The notes: a model not told the origin generated them from the letters alone. A stretch of DNA of 64,000 nt from Anaerovibrio lipolyticus LB2005 (GCF_000621545.1 NZ_JHYA01000003.1:62001-126000); one strand, 5' to 3'. Shown: positions 36,221 to 45,919, numbered from the stretch's first letter. Numbers and translations: made by a program.

Positions 36221-37054
36221 ATGGAGATAAATATCATTAATTTCAACACAACCATAGGGGTAAAAAAACCGCGGACCATTCAGGGTATGGCCAATACCAG
36301 CGACTGCCCTTTCTGTGATGTAGAGCACCTGGTGGGTATTATCGAAACAGATGACAACATTATATTATTGAAGAATAAATATAATGTCATGGAGCCCTCA
36401 GACCAGCTGGTGCTTATTGAAACCGACCAATGTAAATCAGACATACCTGATTACTCCAGGGAGCAGATGCGCCGTGTTATACACATGGGCGTAAAGCACT
36501 GGATCAAAATGCTGAACTGCGGTAAATACCGCTCCGTTATTTTCTTTAAAAATTTTGGTCCCATGTCGGGAGGCACAATTCAGCATCCCCACATGCAGCT
36601 GGTGGGTTACCCGGAGCTTGATCCGGACCTGATGTTTGACCCAGTGGAATTTGAAGGTCTGAAAATCTTTGAAGACAAGGGCGTGGAGCTTAACACCTCT
36701 ACGAATCCGCGCATTGGCTTTTCTGAGTACAATCTAGTGCTTCACCATGAGGCCTACACCGATAAGGACACTACTAATGCCGTAGCCCTTATGCCCAAGG
36801 ATGAGAGCCTTAATTTGTTAGCTGACCTTATAAAAGAAACCGTTACCTTTATGAAGGGGTACTTTAAGCGACCAAATTTCAGCTATAACCTTTTCTTTTA
36901 TAATGTTGAAAAAAAGATGCGGGTTAAGATTATGCCAAGATTTGCCACCCCGCCAATGTATGTAGGCTACAACATTCACCTGCGCCCCACCTCCATTCCT
37001 GACTTTGCTGAAAACTTGAGAGCACATCTGGAAAACCAGGGATACATAAAATAA
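36221..37054 (+). CDS. GalT/HIT-like protein (DUF4931)
   Basis: A 277-residue protein resembling the HIT/galactose-1-phosphate uridylyltransferase superfamily. CPFC near residue 28 and GGTIQHPHMQL near residue 128 match the zinc and active-site motifs; HPHMQ carries the nucleotidyl-accepting His in GalT. Length and surrounding sequence fit DUF4931, whose substrate is not established. A GAGGAG ribosome site precedes the ATG. It is divergent from the flippase gene and has its own terminator. Confidence 0.8.
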   Translation: MEINIINFNTTIGVKKPRTIQGMANTSDCPFCDVEHLVGIIETDDNIILLKNKYNVMEPSDQLVLIETDQCKSDIPDYSREQMRRVIHMGVKHWIKMLNCGKYRSVIFFKNFGPMSGGTIQHPHMQLVGYPELDPDLMFDPVEFEGLKIFEDKGVELNTSTNPRIGFSEYNLVLHHEAYTDKDTTNAVALMPKDESLNLLADLIKETVTFMKGYFKRPNFSYNLFFYNVEKKMRVKIMPRFATPPMYVGYNIHLRPTSIPDFAENLRAHLENQGYIK

Positions 37055-37111
37055 TTAAAGGCTAAATGTCTATTCGTATTAATCTAATGTCCACAATTCG
37101 CAATATATATT

Positions 37112-37150
37112 AAGATGGAACATATACATTTTTGTTCCATCTTTTTTATT
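37112..37150 (+). terminator. Terminator of the DUF4931 gene
   Basis: Perfect 11-bp stem AAGATGGAACA/TGTTCCATCTT, 10-base loop, then TTTTATTTTT. Confidence 0.9.
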
Positions 37151-37276
37151 TTTGCCCTAACTCGATTCATAAAATGCTGATAAATACTAGCTATTTTTAA
37201 ATTGTTTGCTGTTTTAATTCATGTTACAAGTTTACACATTTTTATAGCAAAATGTCTTTCCTTTTTATTTTTTATG

Positions 37277-37285
37277 TGTTATAAT
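37277..37285 (+). promoter_or_regulatory. Extended -10 promoter for the second NSS transporter
   Basis: TGTTATAAT is a full extended -10 element, 36 bases before the ATG at 37322. The -35 region (TTTCCT) is poor, as is common with extended -10 promoters. Confidence 0.5.
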
Positions 37286-37321
37286 TACGCTCGTATACTA
37301 AAAAGAAAAGAGGTTTTCATT

Positions 37322-38716
37322 ATGGAATCAAGAAAATCCTTTGGCGGATCCTTTGGTTTTGTTCTGGCTGCCGCCGGATCTGCTGTAGGCCTTGGAAATA
37401 TCTGGAGATTCCCTTATCTTGCTGCCAAGGACGGTGGCGGGCTGTTCCTGCTTATTTATCTTATTTTGCTGCTGACCTTCGGTTTTGCGTTGCTGACCAC
37501 AGAAATTGCCATTGGTCGTAAGACAAAGCAGGGTCCTCTCACAGCATACTCCCGTATATGCAAGAAATGGCGCTGGCTTGGTCTTTTGGCCTGCTTAATT
37601 CCAGCCATCATCATGCCTTACTACAGTGCTATTGGAGGCTGGGTAATCAAATATTTCCTGGCGTTTACCACCGGAAGCTACGTGGAAGCAGCTCAGGATG
37701 GTTATTTTGTAGGCTTTATTACTGCCCAGCATGAGCCACTGGTTTATATGTTCCTGTTTTTAATGGCTTGTACAGCAATTATTCTTTTAGGCGTAAACAA
37801 GGGTATTGAGGCATCCTCAAAGATTATTATGCCAGCCTTGATTATACTTATTATCGCCATCGCTATTTATTCTCTGACCATCACCCATACTGATGCCAAT
37901 GGTGTTACCAGAAGCGGTATGGATGGTCTGCTGATTTATCTTATTCCAAACTTTGAGGGTCTTACCTTCAGCCATTTTATGAGTGTATTGGTGGATGCCA
38001 TGGGCCAGCTGTTCTTCTCACTGTCTGTTGCAATGGGTATTATGGTTGCCTACGGCTCCTACGTTAGTGATAAGGCTGATGCCGTCGCTTCCGTAAACCG
38101 CATTGAGTTCTTTGATACCCTGGTATCCTTCCTTGCAGGTCTGTTGATTATCCCTGCTGTATTTACCTTCATGGGCAGCGAGGGCTTATCTGCTTCCGGC
38201 CCGGGCCTCATGTTCATATCCCTGCCAAAGGTTTTTGAAAGCATGGGCACCGCCGGTATTATCGTGGGCATTATGTTCTTCCTGATGGTTCTTTTCGCAG
38301 CGGTAACCTCTGCTGTGTCCATTATGGAAGCAGTTGTATCCAGCTTTATGGACTACTTCCACATTACCCGTGTGAAGGCTGCTCTTGCTGAGTTTGCAAT
38401 TGCACTGGTATTTGGTACTATCGTATGTCTTGGCTACAATGTATTCTACTTTGAGCTTCCATTGCCAACTGGCAGCACCGGTCAGGTCCTGGATGTTATG
38501 GATTACATTTCCAACAGTATTTTCATGCCAATTATTTCCATCGGAACCTGTATTATGATTGGCTGGGTTGTTGGTCCACAGGTTATTATTGACGAAATGG
38601 AAAAGAATGGCGAAACCTTCAGCCGTAAGTATATCTACATTGCAATGATTAAGTTCATTGCTCCTGTACTGCTGTTCATCCTGTTCCTGAAATCTTCCGG
38701 CATGATCAGCTTCTAA
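37322..38716 (+). CDS. Sodium-dependent transporter, NSS/SNF family
   Basis: A 464-residue paralogue of the NSS transporter at 20639. AAGSAVGLGNIWRFPY is the sodium/substrate-site signature, followed by KDGGGLFLLIYL. About eleven to twelve hydrophobic spans are present. GAGG lies about 8 bases before the ATG at 37322; the reading frame is open 120 bases upstream but that part overlaps the promoter and has no ribosome site. Substrate unknown. It is monocistronic, with its own promoter and terminator. Confidence 0.93.
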   Translation: MESRKSFGGSFGFVLAAAGSAVGLGNIWRFPYLAAKDGGGLFLLIYLILLLTFGFALLTTEIAIGRKTKQGPLTAYSRICKKWRWLGLLACLIPAIIMPYYSAIGGWVIKYFLAFTTGSYVEAAQDGYFVGFITAQHEPLVYMFLFLMACTAIILLGVNKGIEASSKIIMPALIILIIAIAIYSLTITHTDANGVTRSGMDGLLIYLIPNFEGLTFSHFMSVLVDAMGQLFFSLSVAMGIMVAYGSYVSDKADAVASVNRIEFFDTLVSFLAGLLIIPAVFTFMGSEGLSASGPGLMFISLPKVFESMGTAGIIVGIMFFLMVLFAAVTSAVSIMEAVVSSFMDYFHITRVKAALAEFAIALVFGTIVCLGYNVFYFELPLPTGSTGQVLDVMDYISNSIFMPIISIGTCIMIGWVVGPQVIIDEMEKNGETFSRKYIYIAMIKFIAPVLLFILFLKSSGMISF

Positions 38717-38742
38717 ACTAAATATAAATAGTAGCGTAACTT

Positions 38743-38779
38743 AAAACACCGTCTGTCATTACTGGCAGGCGGTGTTTTT
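38743..38779 (+). terminator. Terminator of the second NSS gene
   Basis: AACACCG...CGGTGTT stem with two G-U pairs in the middle, 4-base loop, then TTTTT. Confidence 0.85.
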
Positions 38780-38799
38780 GCATTCATAGCATAAGCTCG

Positions 38800-40803
38800 T
38801 TATTTTTCTTCCTTCAAAATTTCCGATACCTTCTCAAAATCAAAATTGTCTATAGCCTGGGACAAAGCTGATATTTTCTCCTGTTCCACCTCCGGCAACC
38901 GGTAATTATTTAGCTCCCCAAGCACCTCTTCAATGCCAAAGCTGTCACAGCCAAGGGCATATTGCTCAATTTTCCCATAAGCCTTAGAAAGTACGGCCTC
39001 ATCTATCATAGCCTTATCCTCGCCGACAGTCTCAGTGGTATTTTCCAGCAACGGATGCAGCTGTTCCCCCAATTTTCCACAGCGTTCCAATAATCCATCC
39101 ACTTCTTTTTCCAGGGTATCCATGTCTCCGGCCTTGCCGGCAGTTTCCAAGGCCAATGCCTTTTCCCCAATGCTTTCTGCACCAATAATACGCGATGTAC
39201 TCTTAAGAGCATGAATTTTGATAGTGGCATTTTCAATGTCCTTGTTCTGCATATATTGGGTGATTTCATCTATGTATGTACCAACCATAGAGGCATATAC
39301 CTTCAAAGCCTCCAAATAAGATTCCTCATCTCCATTATTCTTAATGCCGGCTTCCACATTAACTTCTGGTAATTCGTAAATGAAGCGAGGCAGATGGAAA
39401 TCCTCATCTGCAATAGCAGGTGCAGCTATATCTCCAATTTTGCCTATAGGAGTCCAGTCTTCCACCTTTTGCTCCAGTGCAAAATAGAAATTTGAACCCA
39501 ATTTATAGACACTTTCCACCTCCAGATTTGAACCCATTAATCCCAGCAAACGCTGGGTAATGGTTACTCCTAAGCCTGTACCACCAACAGTTGGGCTTCT
39601 GCCCTCCTCAACCCGTTCAAATTCTACAAAGAGCCGCGTTTTATCCTCGTCTTTTATCCCCTGGCCTGTATCCTTTACTGAAACATGCAGCCCTATGTGC
39701 TCATCATCCAGCTTCTCTGAACTTATTGCCAATATTACCCGTCCCTTTGCAGTATATTTCACTGCGTTTGTTAGCAGGTTAATGAATATTTGCTTTATGC
39801 GGATATCATCACCGAACAGGATTTTAGGAATATTGCCATCGATATCCAAGACGAATGACAGCTTTTTCTCCTCTGCCTGTGGCCTTATCATTGCCACCAG
39901 CTCACTCAGCAATTCACGAAAATCGTACTCCCTTGGCATTATTTCTATCTTTCCGGCTTCAATATTGGAAAAATCAAGTATATCGTTGATTCTTCCCAAA
40001 AGGTCTACACTGGCATCCCGTATACTTTCCGAATAACGGACAGTTTGTGGCTCCTGAGTTTCCGCAAGAATCATTGAGTTAATGCCCAGTACAGCATCAA
40101 TAGGTGCCCGCAATTCATTGGAAATAGTGGACAAAAAAGCCGTTTTGGCATTATTTGCCGCCGCCACTCTGTTGGAAACATCAATTAAAGCATCCCTTTG
40201 CTGTCTTTCTTCCGAAATATCCTCCAATATCCACAGGAAGGTGGCTACTTTTCCCGCCTGCGTCTGCTGGCATCTGACAACACGGGCCCGCAGCCACTTC
40301 CCCTGCTTGGTCATAAAGGTGGTAGTAGCAGCCACCCGATATTCCAACATAAGCCCAAGTATAGAAAAGTCAACGAATTCTTTCATTTGAAGGGTGAAGT
40401 GTTCCTCCACCTCTTCGTTTACATAATCCCAAAAATGCTGCTGGGCGTCAGCACCATCATCAACCTTTAATTCCCCATCATCATCCTCCCGGTCTATAAC
40501 GGATCTGATGGTATTATTTATTATATCTACTTCCTTAAATTCATAGTATATCTGTGTAGCAGCCGCCAGCCGCTCATTGAGGCTCCGGGATTTCATCTCT
40601 TTTACCTCATACTTGTCCAGTAATTTTAGTAGTATAAAAAAAATGAACATTATAATAAAAAAGCACAAGGCAAGATTAAGGACAATTATCGTGGTATCAT
40701 CCGTAATTGCTGAATTTAAGCCCAATACAGAAATCAGGGCAACCAGCACAATACAAAGGATAGCCCCGATAAATGATGTTCTGTTATCGCCCATTATACG
40801 CAT
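38800..40803 (-). CDS. Degenerate hybrid-like histidine kinase (no phospho-His) with C-terminal Hpt domain
   Basis: A 667-residue protein with two N-terminal membrane spans (about 11-31 and 40-60), a PAS-like region (about 75-200), a HisKA-like helix pair, an ATPase domain and a C-terminal Hpt domain. In the H-box the usual SHE(I/L)RTP reads SNELRAP, so the phospho-acceptor is Asn229. The N-box (NLLTNAVKY), DTGQGI and GGTGLGV are kept, so ATP binding is plausible. The Hpt histidine is His531 in KIHALKSTSR. It lacks a receiver. It resembles the next gene upstream from the PAS region through the kinase core and looks like a tandem duplicate specialised as a phosphotransfer module. Confidence 0.88.
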   Translation of the reverse strand: MRIMGDNRTSFIGAILCIVLVALISVLGLNSAITDDTTIIVLNLALCFFIIMFIFFILLKLLDKYEVKEMKSRSLNERLAAATQIYYEFKEVDIINNTIRSVIDREDDDGELKVDDGADAQQHFWDYVNEEVEEHFTLQMKEFVDFSILGLMLEYRVAATTTFMTKQGKWLRARVVRCQQTQAGKVATFLWILEDISEERQQRDALIDVSNRVAAANNAKTAFLSTISNELRAPIDAVLGINSMILAETQEPQTVRYSESIRDASVDLLGRINDILDFSNIEAGKIEIMPREYDFRELLSELVAMIRPQAEEKKLSFVLDIDGNIPKILFGDDIRIKQIFINLLTNAVKYTAKGRVILAISSEKLDDEHIGLHVSVKDTGQGIKDEDKTRLFVEFERVEEGRSPTVGGTGLGVTITQRLLGLMGSNLEVESVYKLGSNFYFALEQKVEDWTPIGKIGDIAAPAIADEDFHLPRFIYELPEVNVEAGIKNNGDEESYLEALKVYASMVGTYIDEITQYMQNKDIENATIKIHALKSTSRIIGAESIGEKALALETAGKAGDMDTLEKEVDGLLERCGKLGEQLHPLLENTTETVGEDKAMIDEAVLSKAYGKIEQYALGCDSFGIEEVLGELNNYRLPEVEQEKISALSQAIDNFDFEKVSEILKEEK

Positions 40804-40826
40804 AGCAATTCCCTGTCCCTTCGCCC

Positions 40827-42557
40827 CTAATCTATTCGATGAATTTTTCCAGTCGGGAGGTATTTCATTACCATTTGTTCCAGCTTGACAAAGTCTATAG
40901 GCTTTGTGAGATAGTCATCAAAGCCTTCATTTTTATACAGATCCCAAGCTCCTGATACTGCGTTGGCAGTGAAGCAAATAACCGGTGTTTCCCTGTTCAT
41001 GCCCTTTTTCTGCTCCTTCATCTCATGGAGAGTAACAATACCATCCTTTTTAGGCATCATGTGATCCAGGAAAACTATATCATACTTTTTCTTATCAGTC
41101 AGAGCCAGAGCTTCATCGCCACTTTCAGCAGTATCAATCCTTACCTTGGTTTTCTTTAGCAGATTCCTGAATACCACCAGATTCATGGCTGTATCATCCA
41201 CCACCAGCACCTCAGCCTCCGGAGCTGTAAACTGCTCATGATACTGATGAACAGCCGAAGTATTGGCAACAAGCACTTCATCCATATTTCCCAATGGCTC
41301 CCAATCCACAACCTCCTGCTCCAGAGTAAAGTAAAAGCGGGAACCCACTCCATAAATACTGCCAACCTCCAGCTTCGAACCCATCATACCAAGCAGGCGG
41401 GTGGTGATAGAGAGGCCAAGGCCAGTACCCTCAATGTGACGATTTTTCTCCTCACCGATTCTGTCAAACTTGGAAAATAGCTTGTCCATGTCCTCCTTCT
41501 TTATACCGCTTCCTGTATCCTTGACAGCCACCGTAAGCAGGACATGCTTTTCATCCTTTTTTTCGAAGTCAATACTAAATACCACACTGCCCTCTTTGGT
41601 ATATTTCACCGCATTTGTAAGCAAATTGGTAATAATCTGTTTTAGGCGAATATCATCACCCCAAAGGCGTTTAGGTGTCTCCGGATCTACCTCCAATGAA
41701 AACTCCAGGCCCTTTTCTTCCGCCCGATACGAAATCATGTGAACCAAATCATTAATCACAGAAGACAAATCATATTCGGCTGGAATGATTTCCATTTTCC
41801 CTGCCTCAATCTTGGAAAAATCCAAAATATCATTTACCAGAGCCAATAGGGTATGCCCCGCCGCATCAATATTTTCCGCGTAGGAAAGTATGGGGCTGTC
41901 CTGACTGCATTCCCGCAAAATCATTTCATTCATGCCCAGTATGGCATTTATTGGCGTTCTTATTTCATGGGACATGTTCGACAAAAAAGCAGACTTGGCC
42001 TCACTTGCCGCCATCGCCCTATCGGAAATATCCCGCAGAGCCTCTCTGGCTTTTCTTTCCTCGTCAATTTCCTCCACCAGCCACAAAACTCTGGAAACCT
42101 TCCCCAATGAAGTACGCTGGGAAACGATGAAGCGGCAGCGGCACCAGATACCTTCACTGTTTAAAAACTCCATAGTGATGGCATTGCGGTCCCCCAGCCG
42201 TTCAGCCAGAGTGGAAAAATTCAAAAAATCCATTACCTGATTTTCCCAGGAAGGGTCTAGATGCTCCTTCATACGAAAAATCAAGGCCGCCTGGGCGCCA
42301 CTATGTTCAGTTACCTTCGTGTCACTGGCATTTTCTTCATCCACTTCAATATCAATGTAGGTATCGTTGATAATATCAAATTCCTGCACGAAAACATACA
42401 GCTTGGTGGTGGCACTAAGCTGATGATACAGCTGCCTTGATACCTGATCCTTGCGTTTACTATATCTTATAGCCACATAGGATACAGCAATAATAGTCGC
42501 AATAATCAGCAAGAACGCTACAATGGTCAAATATGGCAAAATATCACCCCATATCAC
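40827..42557 (-). CDS. Hybrid sensor histidine kinase with C-terminal receiver
   Basis: A 576-residue kinase with one N-terminal membrane span (about 8-30), a PAS-like region (about 45-170), HisKA with H197 in MSHEIRTP, an ATPase domain (DTGSGI, GTGLGL) and a C-terminal receiver with the D-pair in VVDDTAMN, Asp in FLDHMMPKKDG and Lys in LTKPID. It has no Hpt domain; the neighbour downstream supplies one. The GTG start overlaps the stop of the upstream tandem-receiver gene by 4 bp (GTGA), so translation is coupled. Confidence 0.9.
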   Translation of the reverse strand: MIWGDILPYLTIVAFLLIIATIIAVSYVAIRYSKRKDQVSRQLYHQLSATTKLYVFVQEFDIINDTYIDIEVDEENASDTKVTEHSGAQAALIFRMKEHLDPSWENQVMDFLNFSTLAERLGDRNAITMEFLNSEGIWCRCRFIVSQRTSLGKVSRVLWLVEEIDEERKAREALRDISDRAMAASEAKSAFLSNMSHEIRTPINAILGMNEMILRECSQDSPILSYAENIDAAGHTLLALVNDILDFSKIEAGKMEIIPAEYDLSSVINDLVHMISYRAEEKGLEFSLEVDPETPKRLWGDDIRLKQIITNLLTNAVKYTKEGSVVFSIDFEKKDEKHVLLTVAVKDTGSGIKKEDMDKLFSKFDRIGEEKNRHIEGTGLGLSITTRLLGMMGSKLEVGSIYGVGSRFYFTLEQEVVDWEPLGNMDEVLVANTSAVHQYHEQFTAPEAEVLVVDDTAMNLVVFRNLLKKTKVRIDTAESGDEALALTDKKKYDIVFLDHMMPKKDGIVTLHEMKEQKKGMNRETPVICFTANAVSGAWDLYKNEGFDDYLTKPIDFVKLEQMVMKYLPTGKIHRID

Positions 42558-43342
42558 GCCTGAGAAGGATTAGCCCTCAATACATCGTCAATTTTACTTA
42601 TCAAAGCCTCTTTAGTGGCCGACTTTAAAATATAGCCCTGAGGTTTAAGGGCAAGCACCTGACTAATGGATTCCTTGTTATCAATACCCGTAAGGAATGC
42701 CACTGGAATTTTTTTAGTCTCCTCATTGGAGCGCAACGCCTTCAGCACCTCAGGACCAGGCATCTCCGGCATATTATAATCAAGCAGCACAAGATCCACT
42801 TTATTTTGATGCAAAAATGTAATTGCCTGCTTACCAGAGGTTACAACACTCACCTGGAAGATTTCCATTAAATGGCTGCGAATCATCTTGCAAAATGCCG
42901 GGTCATCATCCACTACCAATATTTTTTCCTTTACATTTTTTTGTTCGTCAAAGGCCTCTACAACCCTTTCAAATTTATCCATATTTACCGGCTTATCAAA
43001 CCATGGATAGGAGCCCAGCTCAGGCAAGAATTCCACCACATCATGATGAAAGGTTATTTCACCAACAATAATAATTTTACGCCGCTTTGCCCGCAGGTTT
43101 TTAACGATGTTTATCAATTCCTCCTGTTTACGTTCGCTGAACAGCACTCCCTCACCCAAATGGAGCACAAACACCGACGAGTCATTTATATACTGATACA
43201 TATTCCAAGAGCCGGCTACTGCCGAATTTACAGTATAGCCCATATTCTCCAGACCCTGAATAATTGCCTGCACAGTGATGGTTTGACCAAAATCGAATAA
43301 TACTATTTCCTTTTTAACTGCAGGTTGTACTTTTTTCATCAT
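42554..43342 (-). CDS. Tandem-receiver response regulator (first receiver degenerate)
   Basis: A 262-residue protein with two receiver-like domains. The N-terminal one (about 8-120) lacks a clear acidic pair and phospho-Asp and ends near WFDKPVN. The C-terminal one is complete: D-pair in VVDDDPA, Asp in LLDYNMPEMPG, Thr in FLTGID and Lys in LKSAT. There is no DNA-binding domain. The ATG at 43342 has GGAGG at 6 bases; upstream in-frame starts lie before that site. It is the first gene of a three-gene unit and is the likely final or intermediate receiver for the two kinases that follow. Confidence 0.88.
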   Translation of the reverse strand: MMKKVQPAVKKEIVLFDFGQTITVQAIIQGLENMGYTVNSAVAGSWNMYQYINDSSVFVLHLGEGVLFSERKQEELINIVKNLRAKRRKIIIVGEITFHHDVVEFLPELGSYPWFDKPVNMDKFERVVEAFDEQKNVKEKILVVDDDPAFCKMIRSHLMEIFQVSVVTSGKQAITFLHQNKVDLVLLDYNMPEMPGPEVLKALRSNEETKKIPVAFLTGIDNKESISQVLALKPQGYILKSATKEALISKIDDVLRANPSQA

Positions 43343-43453
43343 ACTACACCTCCCCATGGGACACTGCACCACGGACCCATATTACTCAGCTATTCTATGA
43401 TAGTATTCCACGTTTGAGGTGTCATTCCTGCTTTACGAGAATAATTATGCCCA

Positions 43454-43485
43454 ACAAAAAAACTGCCGACCCTTCAGCCGACAGC
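43454..43485 (-). terminator. Terminator of the 66-residue hypothetical gene
   Basis: On the minus strand CTGTCGGC/GTCGGCAG with two G-U pairs and a 6-base loop, then seven T. Confidence 0.75.
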
Positions 43486-43490
43486 TTTAC

Positions 43491-43691
43491 TTACTCATCG
43501 TTTCCTGCTTCAAAAACATCTATACAATCATGATAATCACAGGCTGCTCCCTTTACGGACACGCGGTTGCCGTCCTCAAAAAAATGCTCCAGCCATACAT
43601 AGAACATTTCTGTGGATCCAAATTCCCAGGATTTTGACTCCAGCCATTCACGAAGTCTGTGATTGCTGGTAAAGCTCTTTTCTATGCGCAT
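43491..43691 (-). CDS. Unknown 66-residue protein
   Basis: I do not recognise this protein. It is acidic at the C-terminus, has aromatic-rich stretches (EMFYVWLEHFF) and two cysteines in CDYHDC. The ATG at 43691 has GGAGG at 8 bases, and a terminator follows directly, so it is probably a real gene. It lies upstream of the tandem-receiver gene on the same strand but is separated by its own terminator. Confidence 0.65.
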   Translation of the reverse strand: MRIEKSFTSNHRLREWLESKSWEFGSTEMFYVWLEHFFEDGNRVSVKGAACDYHDCIDVFEAGNDE

Positions 43692-43864
43692 CCTCATCAC
43701 CTCCAGATAAATGCTTCACTTTCGTTGTTTATGTTTTCTACCATTTTACCAAAAATCCTGCCTAAAATGCAAAAACTAATACCATTTCACGTTATTTTAA
43801 TCCTTGCACTAAGGGCATCTGCTTGTTAATATTAGTTTATCTAATATTAAAGGAGTCACTGTTT

Positions 43865-44998
43865 ATGAATAAAGAAAGGGTTATCTCCATAGATGTTTTT
43901 CGTGGACTGACCATTTTTATAATGATTCTGGGAAATTTATCACCAGATTCCCAGTACACCTATCCAACCCTGCTTCACAGTGGCTGGACTGGGGTTAATA
44001 TCATTGATTTTGCCTTCCCTGGCTTTATCTTTATCATGGGTGTATCCACTGTTTTCGCCCATTCTCTAAAATATACTGACTGGTTAGGAAAAGTTATAAA
44101 GCGCACTATTATTTTGTTTGTATTGGGGCTGCTGGTGAATCATTTGCCAATAGTGTTTACTGCCATTTTTTCTTCTGATTATACTTTTGCCCAGGCTGGC
44201 AATGATTTTCTGACTTATTTCCGCCCCTTTGGCGTATTGCAGCGCATTGCTTTAGTATACCTTATAGGTACTGTGATTTTTCAGGGTGTATCCCGTCCAT
44301 GGCCACTTTTTGCTATTTCCCTGTTTCTGATGAGTATTTCCTCTTTGGGGTATTACCTTTATAACCCAGCAGAGCCCTACAGCGAGGTAAATAATATTAG
44401 CCTATATATAGACCAGCACCTTCAAGGAATCTCCCACAATTATATACAGGCCTTGTATGACCCTGAAGGACTTTATGGCACCATCAATGCTACTGCCACA
44501 ATGCTCCTGGGGTGCTTTGCAGGGCAAACACTAAATTCCCGGCAGAGCTTCAGCCTTGCCGACACCAAGAATACCAAAGCTCTGTTTTCCTACGGCATTG
44601 TTTTGCTTCTTATATCCTGGGGCTGGTCCCAGTGGGAAATCATCAGCAAGCCCCTTTGGACTGCCCCTTATGTCCTTTCCATGGCAGGTATTGGCATGAT
44701 AGTGCTGTCCTTACTTGATGGTCTGTCTCATAGTATTTTTTTCAGATTCATCCTTCATCCATTAAAAGCCTTGGGACAAAACCCTATTTTCGTCTATCTG
44801 TTATCAGAGTGGGGCCTAGCCCTGCTATTTGCCGTCCCACATAACGGGGAGCCACTATACCTCTGGCTCTACCACACCTATTTCTTCGCAGATACCTCGC
44901 CATTCACATCGACCTTTACCTACACTCTGCTATGGGATCTGGCCTTTGTGGTACTGGCAGAGGTACTGTATTGGAAGAATATTGTTATAAAGATATAA
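43865..44998 (+). CDS. COG4299-type membrane acyltransferase (HGSNAT-like)
   Basis: A 377-residue polytopic membrane protein that starts with SIDVFRGLTIFIMILGN, the hallmark of the COG4299/DUF1624 group related to heparan-alpha-glucosaminide N-acetyltransferase. HSGWTG and DFAFPGFIFIMG follow. It likely transfers an acetyl or other acyl group across the membrane to an envelope sugar; the acceptor is unknown. The ATG at 43865 has AAGGAG at 9 bases; an upstream start adds 14 hydrophobic residues without a ribosome site. Confidence 0.87.
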   Translation: MNKERVISIDVFRGLTIFIMILGNLSPDSQYTYPTLLHSGWTGVNIIDFAFPGFIFIMGVSTVFAHSLKYTDWLGKVIKRTIILFVLGLLVNHLPIVFTAIFSSDYTFAQAGNDFLTYFRPFGVLQRIALVYLIGTVIFQGVSRPWPLFAISLFLMSISSLGYYLYNPAEPYSEVNNISLYIDQHLQGISHNYIQALYDPEGLYGTINATATMLLGCFAGQTLNSRQSFSLADTKNTKALFSYGIVLLLISWGWSQWEIISKPLWTAPYVLSMAGIGMIVLSLLDGLSHSIFFRFILHPLKALGQNPIFVYLLSEWGLALLFAVPHNGEPLYLWLYHTYFFADTSPFTSTFTYTLLWDLAFVVLAEVLYWKNIVIKI

Positions 44999-45029
44999 AA
45001 AAAATATTATGCCCAGTTAGACGAAAAAA

Positions 45030-45064
45030 TCCTCATCCCATAAAAGAGATGAGGACTTTTTTAT
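45030..45064. terminator. Bidirectional terminator between convergent genes
   Basis: TCCTCATC/GATGAGGA stem with 10-base loop, then CTTTTTTATTT; A-rich on the opposite side. Confidence 0.85.
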
Positions 45065-45919
45065 TTACAGAATTTCTACCAGTTCAATCTGGAAATTCAG
45101 TTCCTTACCTGCCAGCTCGTGGTTGGCATCAAAGGTAATTTCAGTATCTGTCTTTTCGGTTACAGTAACAGGGAAAGGCTGTCCCATTGGGTTTGTAAGG
45201 TAAACCCGCTGGCCCTTTTCCAGATTCTCGGCTCCTGGAACCTGGTTAATTTCCACGGTCATGATAGCATTAGGGTCTGTCTCACCATAGGCATCCTTTG
45301 GCTCCATGTGGGCATCCTTAATTTCGCCCACCTTCATATCAGCCACAGCCACATCAAAGCCGCGAATCATCATACCAGCACCGCATACGAATTCCAGTGG
45401 TTCGCCGCGATCATAGGAAGAATCAAACTGAGTTCCGTCATTAAGGGTACCCTTGTAATGAACACGAACCTTCTTGCCTACATTTGGTCCCTCAATTCCT
45501 GGTACAGTATGGGAACCACAACCACCGCAGCCCTCGTGGCCGCCACAGCCACCTTCCTCATGATGGCCGCAGTCATGACCCTCGCCATGATGATGATCAC
45601 AATTAACACCGGAGTTTACCAGCTCACCAGCAAGATATGCCTCTACAGCTGCATCCACATCCCCGGAAGCACCGGCACACAGCTCAATACCAGCATTAGC
45701 CAATGCCTGCTGGGCACCGCCACCAATACCGCCACAAATAAGCACATCAATGGATTTATCAGCCAAAAGGCCAGCCAACGCACCATGGCCGCTGCCGTTT
45801 GACCCAATAATTTCACTGGATACTACCTTATTATCCTCAACCTCAAAAACCTTAAAATTCTCCGTTTTGCCAAAATGCTGGAAAACATTGCCATTATCAT
45901 AGGTTACAGCAATTTTCAT
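45065..45919 (-). CDS. NifX/NifB-like domain fused through a Cys/His-rich linker to a SlyD-type FKBP prolyl isomerase
   Basis: A 284-residue fusion. Residues 1-104 are a dinitrogenase iron-molybdenum cofactor-type (NifX/NifB C-terminal) domain, with the [11 protein letters not shown] loop. Residues 107-137 form a linker with many His and Cys (CDHHH, HDCGHH, CGGCGSH), well suited to binding nickel, zinc or iron clusters. Residues 145-284 form a SlyD-like FKBP domain: [25 protein letters not shown]-like GMMIRGFDV and the inserted flap (about 225-265). E. coli SlyD has a similar metal tail but at the C-terminus. No nif genes are nearby, so nitrogenase is not implied. AGAGGTG precedes the ATG. 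Confidence 0.87.
   Translation of the reverse strand: MKIAVTYDNGNVFQHFGKTENFKVFEVEDNKVVSSEIIGSNGSGHGALAGLLADKSIDVLICGGIGGGAQQALANAGIELCAGASGDVDAAVEAYLAGELVNSGVNCDHHHGEGHDCGHHEEGGCGGHEGCGGCGSHTVPGIEGPNVGKKVRVHYKGTLNDGTQFDSSYDRGEPLEFVCGAGMMIRGFDVAVADMKVGEIKDAHMEPKDAYGETDPNAIMTVEINQVPGAENLEKGQRVYLTNPMGQPFPVTVTEKTDTEITFDANHELAGKELNFQIELVEIL

Noticed and set aside
38792-38802. A further partial copy of the MITE-like repeat
   Set aside because: Only 11 bases (AAGCTCGTTAT) match the repeat end and part lies in the stop end of the kinase gene; no internal stems. A similar match at 22437 is also too short.
45119-45802. 227-residue ORF on + strand opposite the NifX-FKBP gene
   Set aside because: Mirror frame of a protein with clear domains; low-complexity Thr/Ala stretches are what antisense of the His/Cys linker gives.
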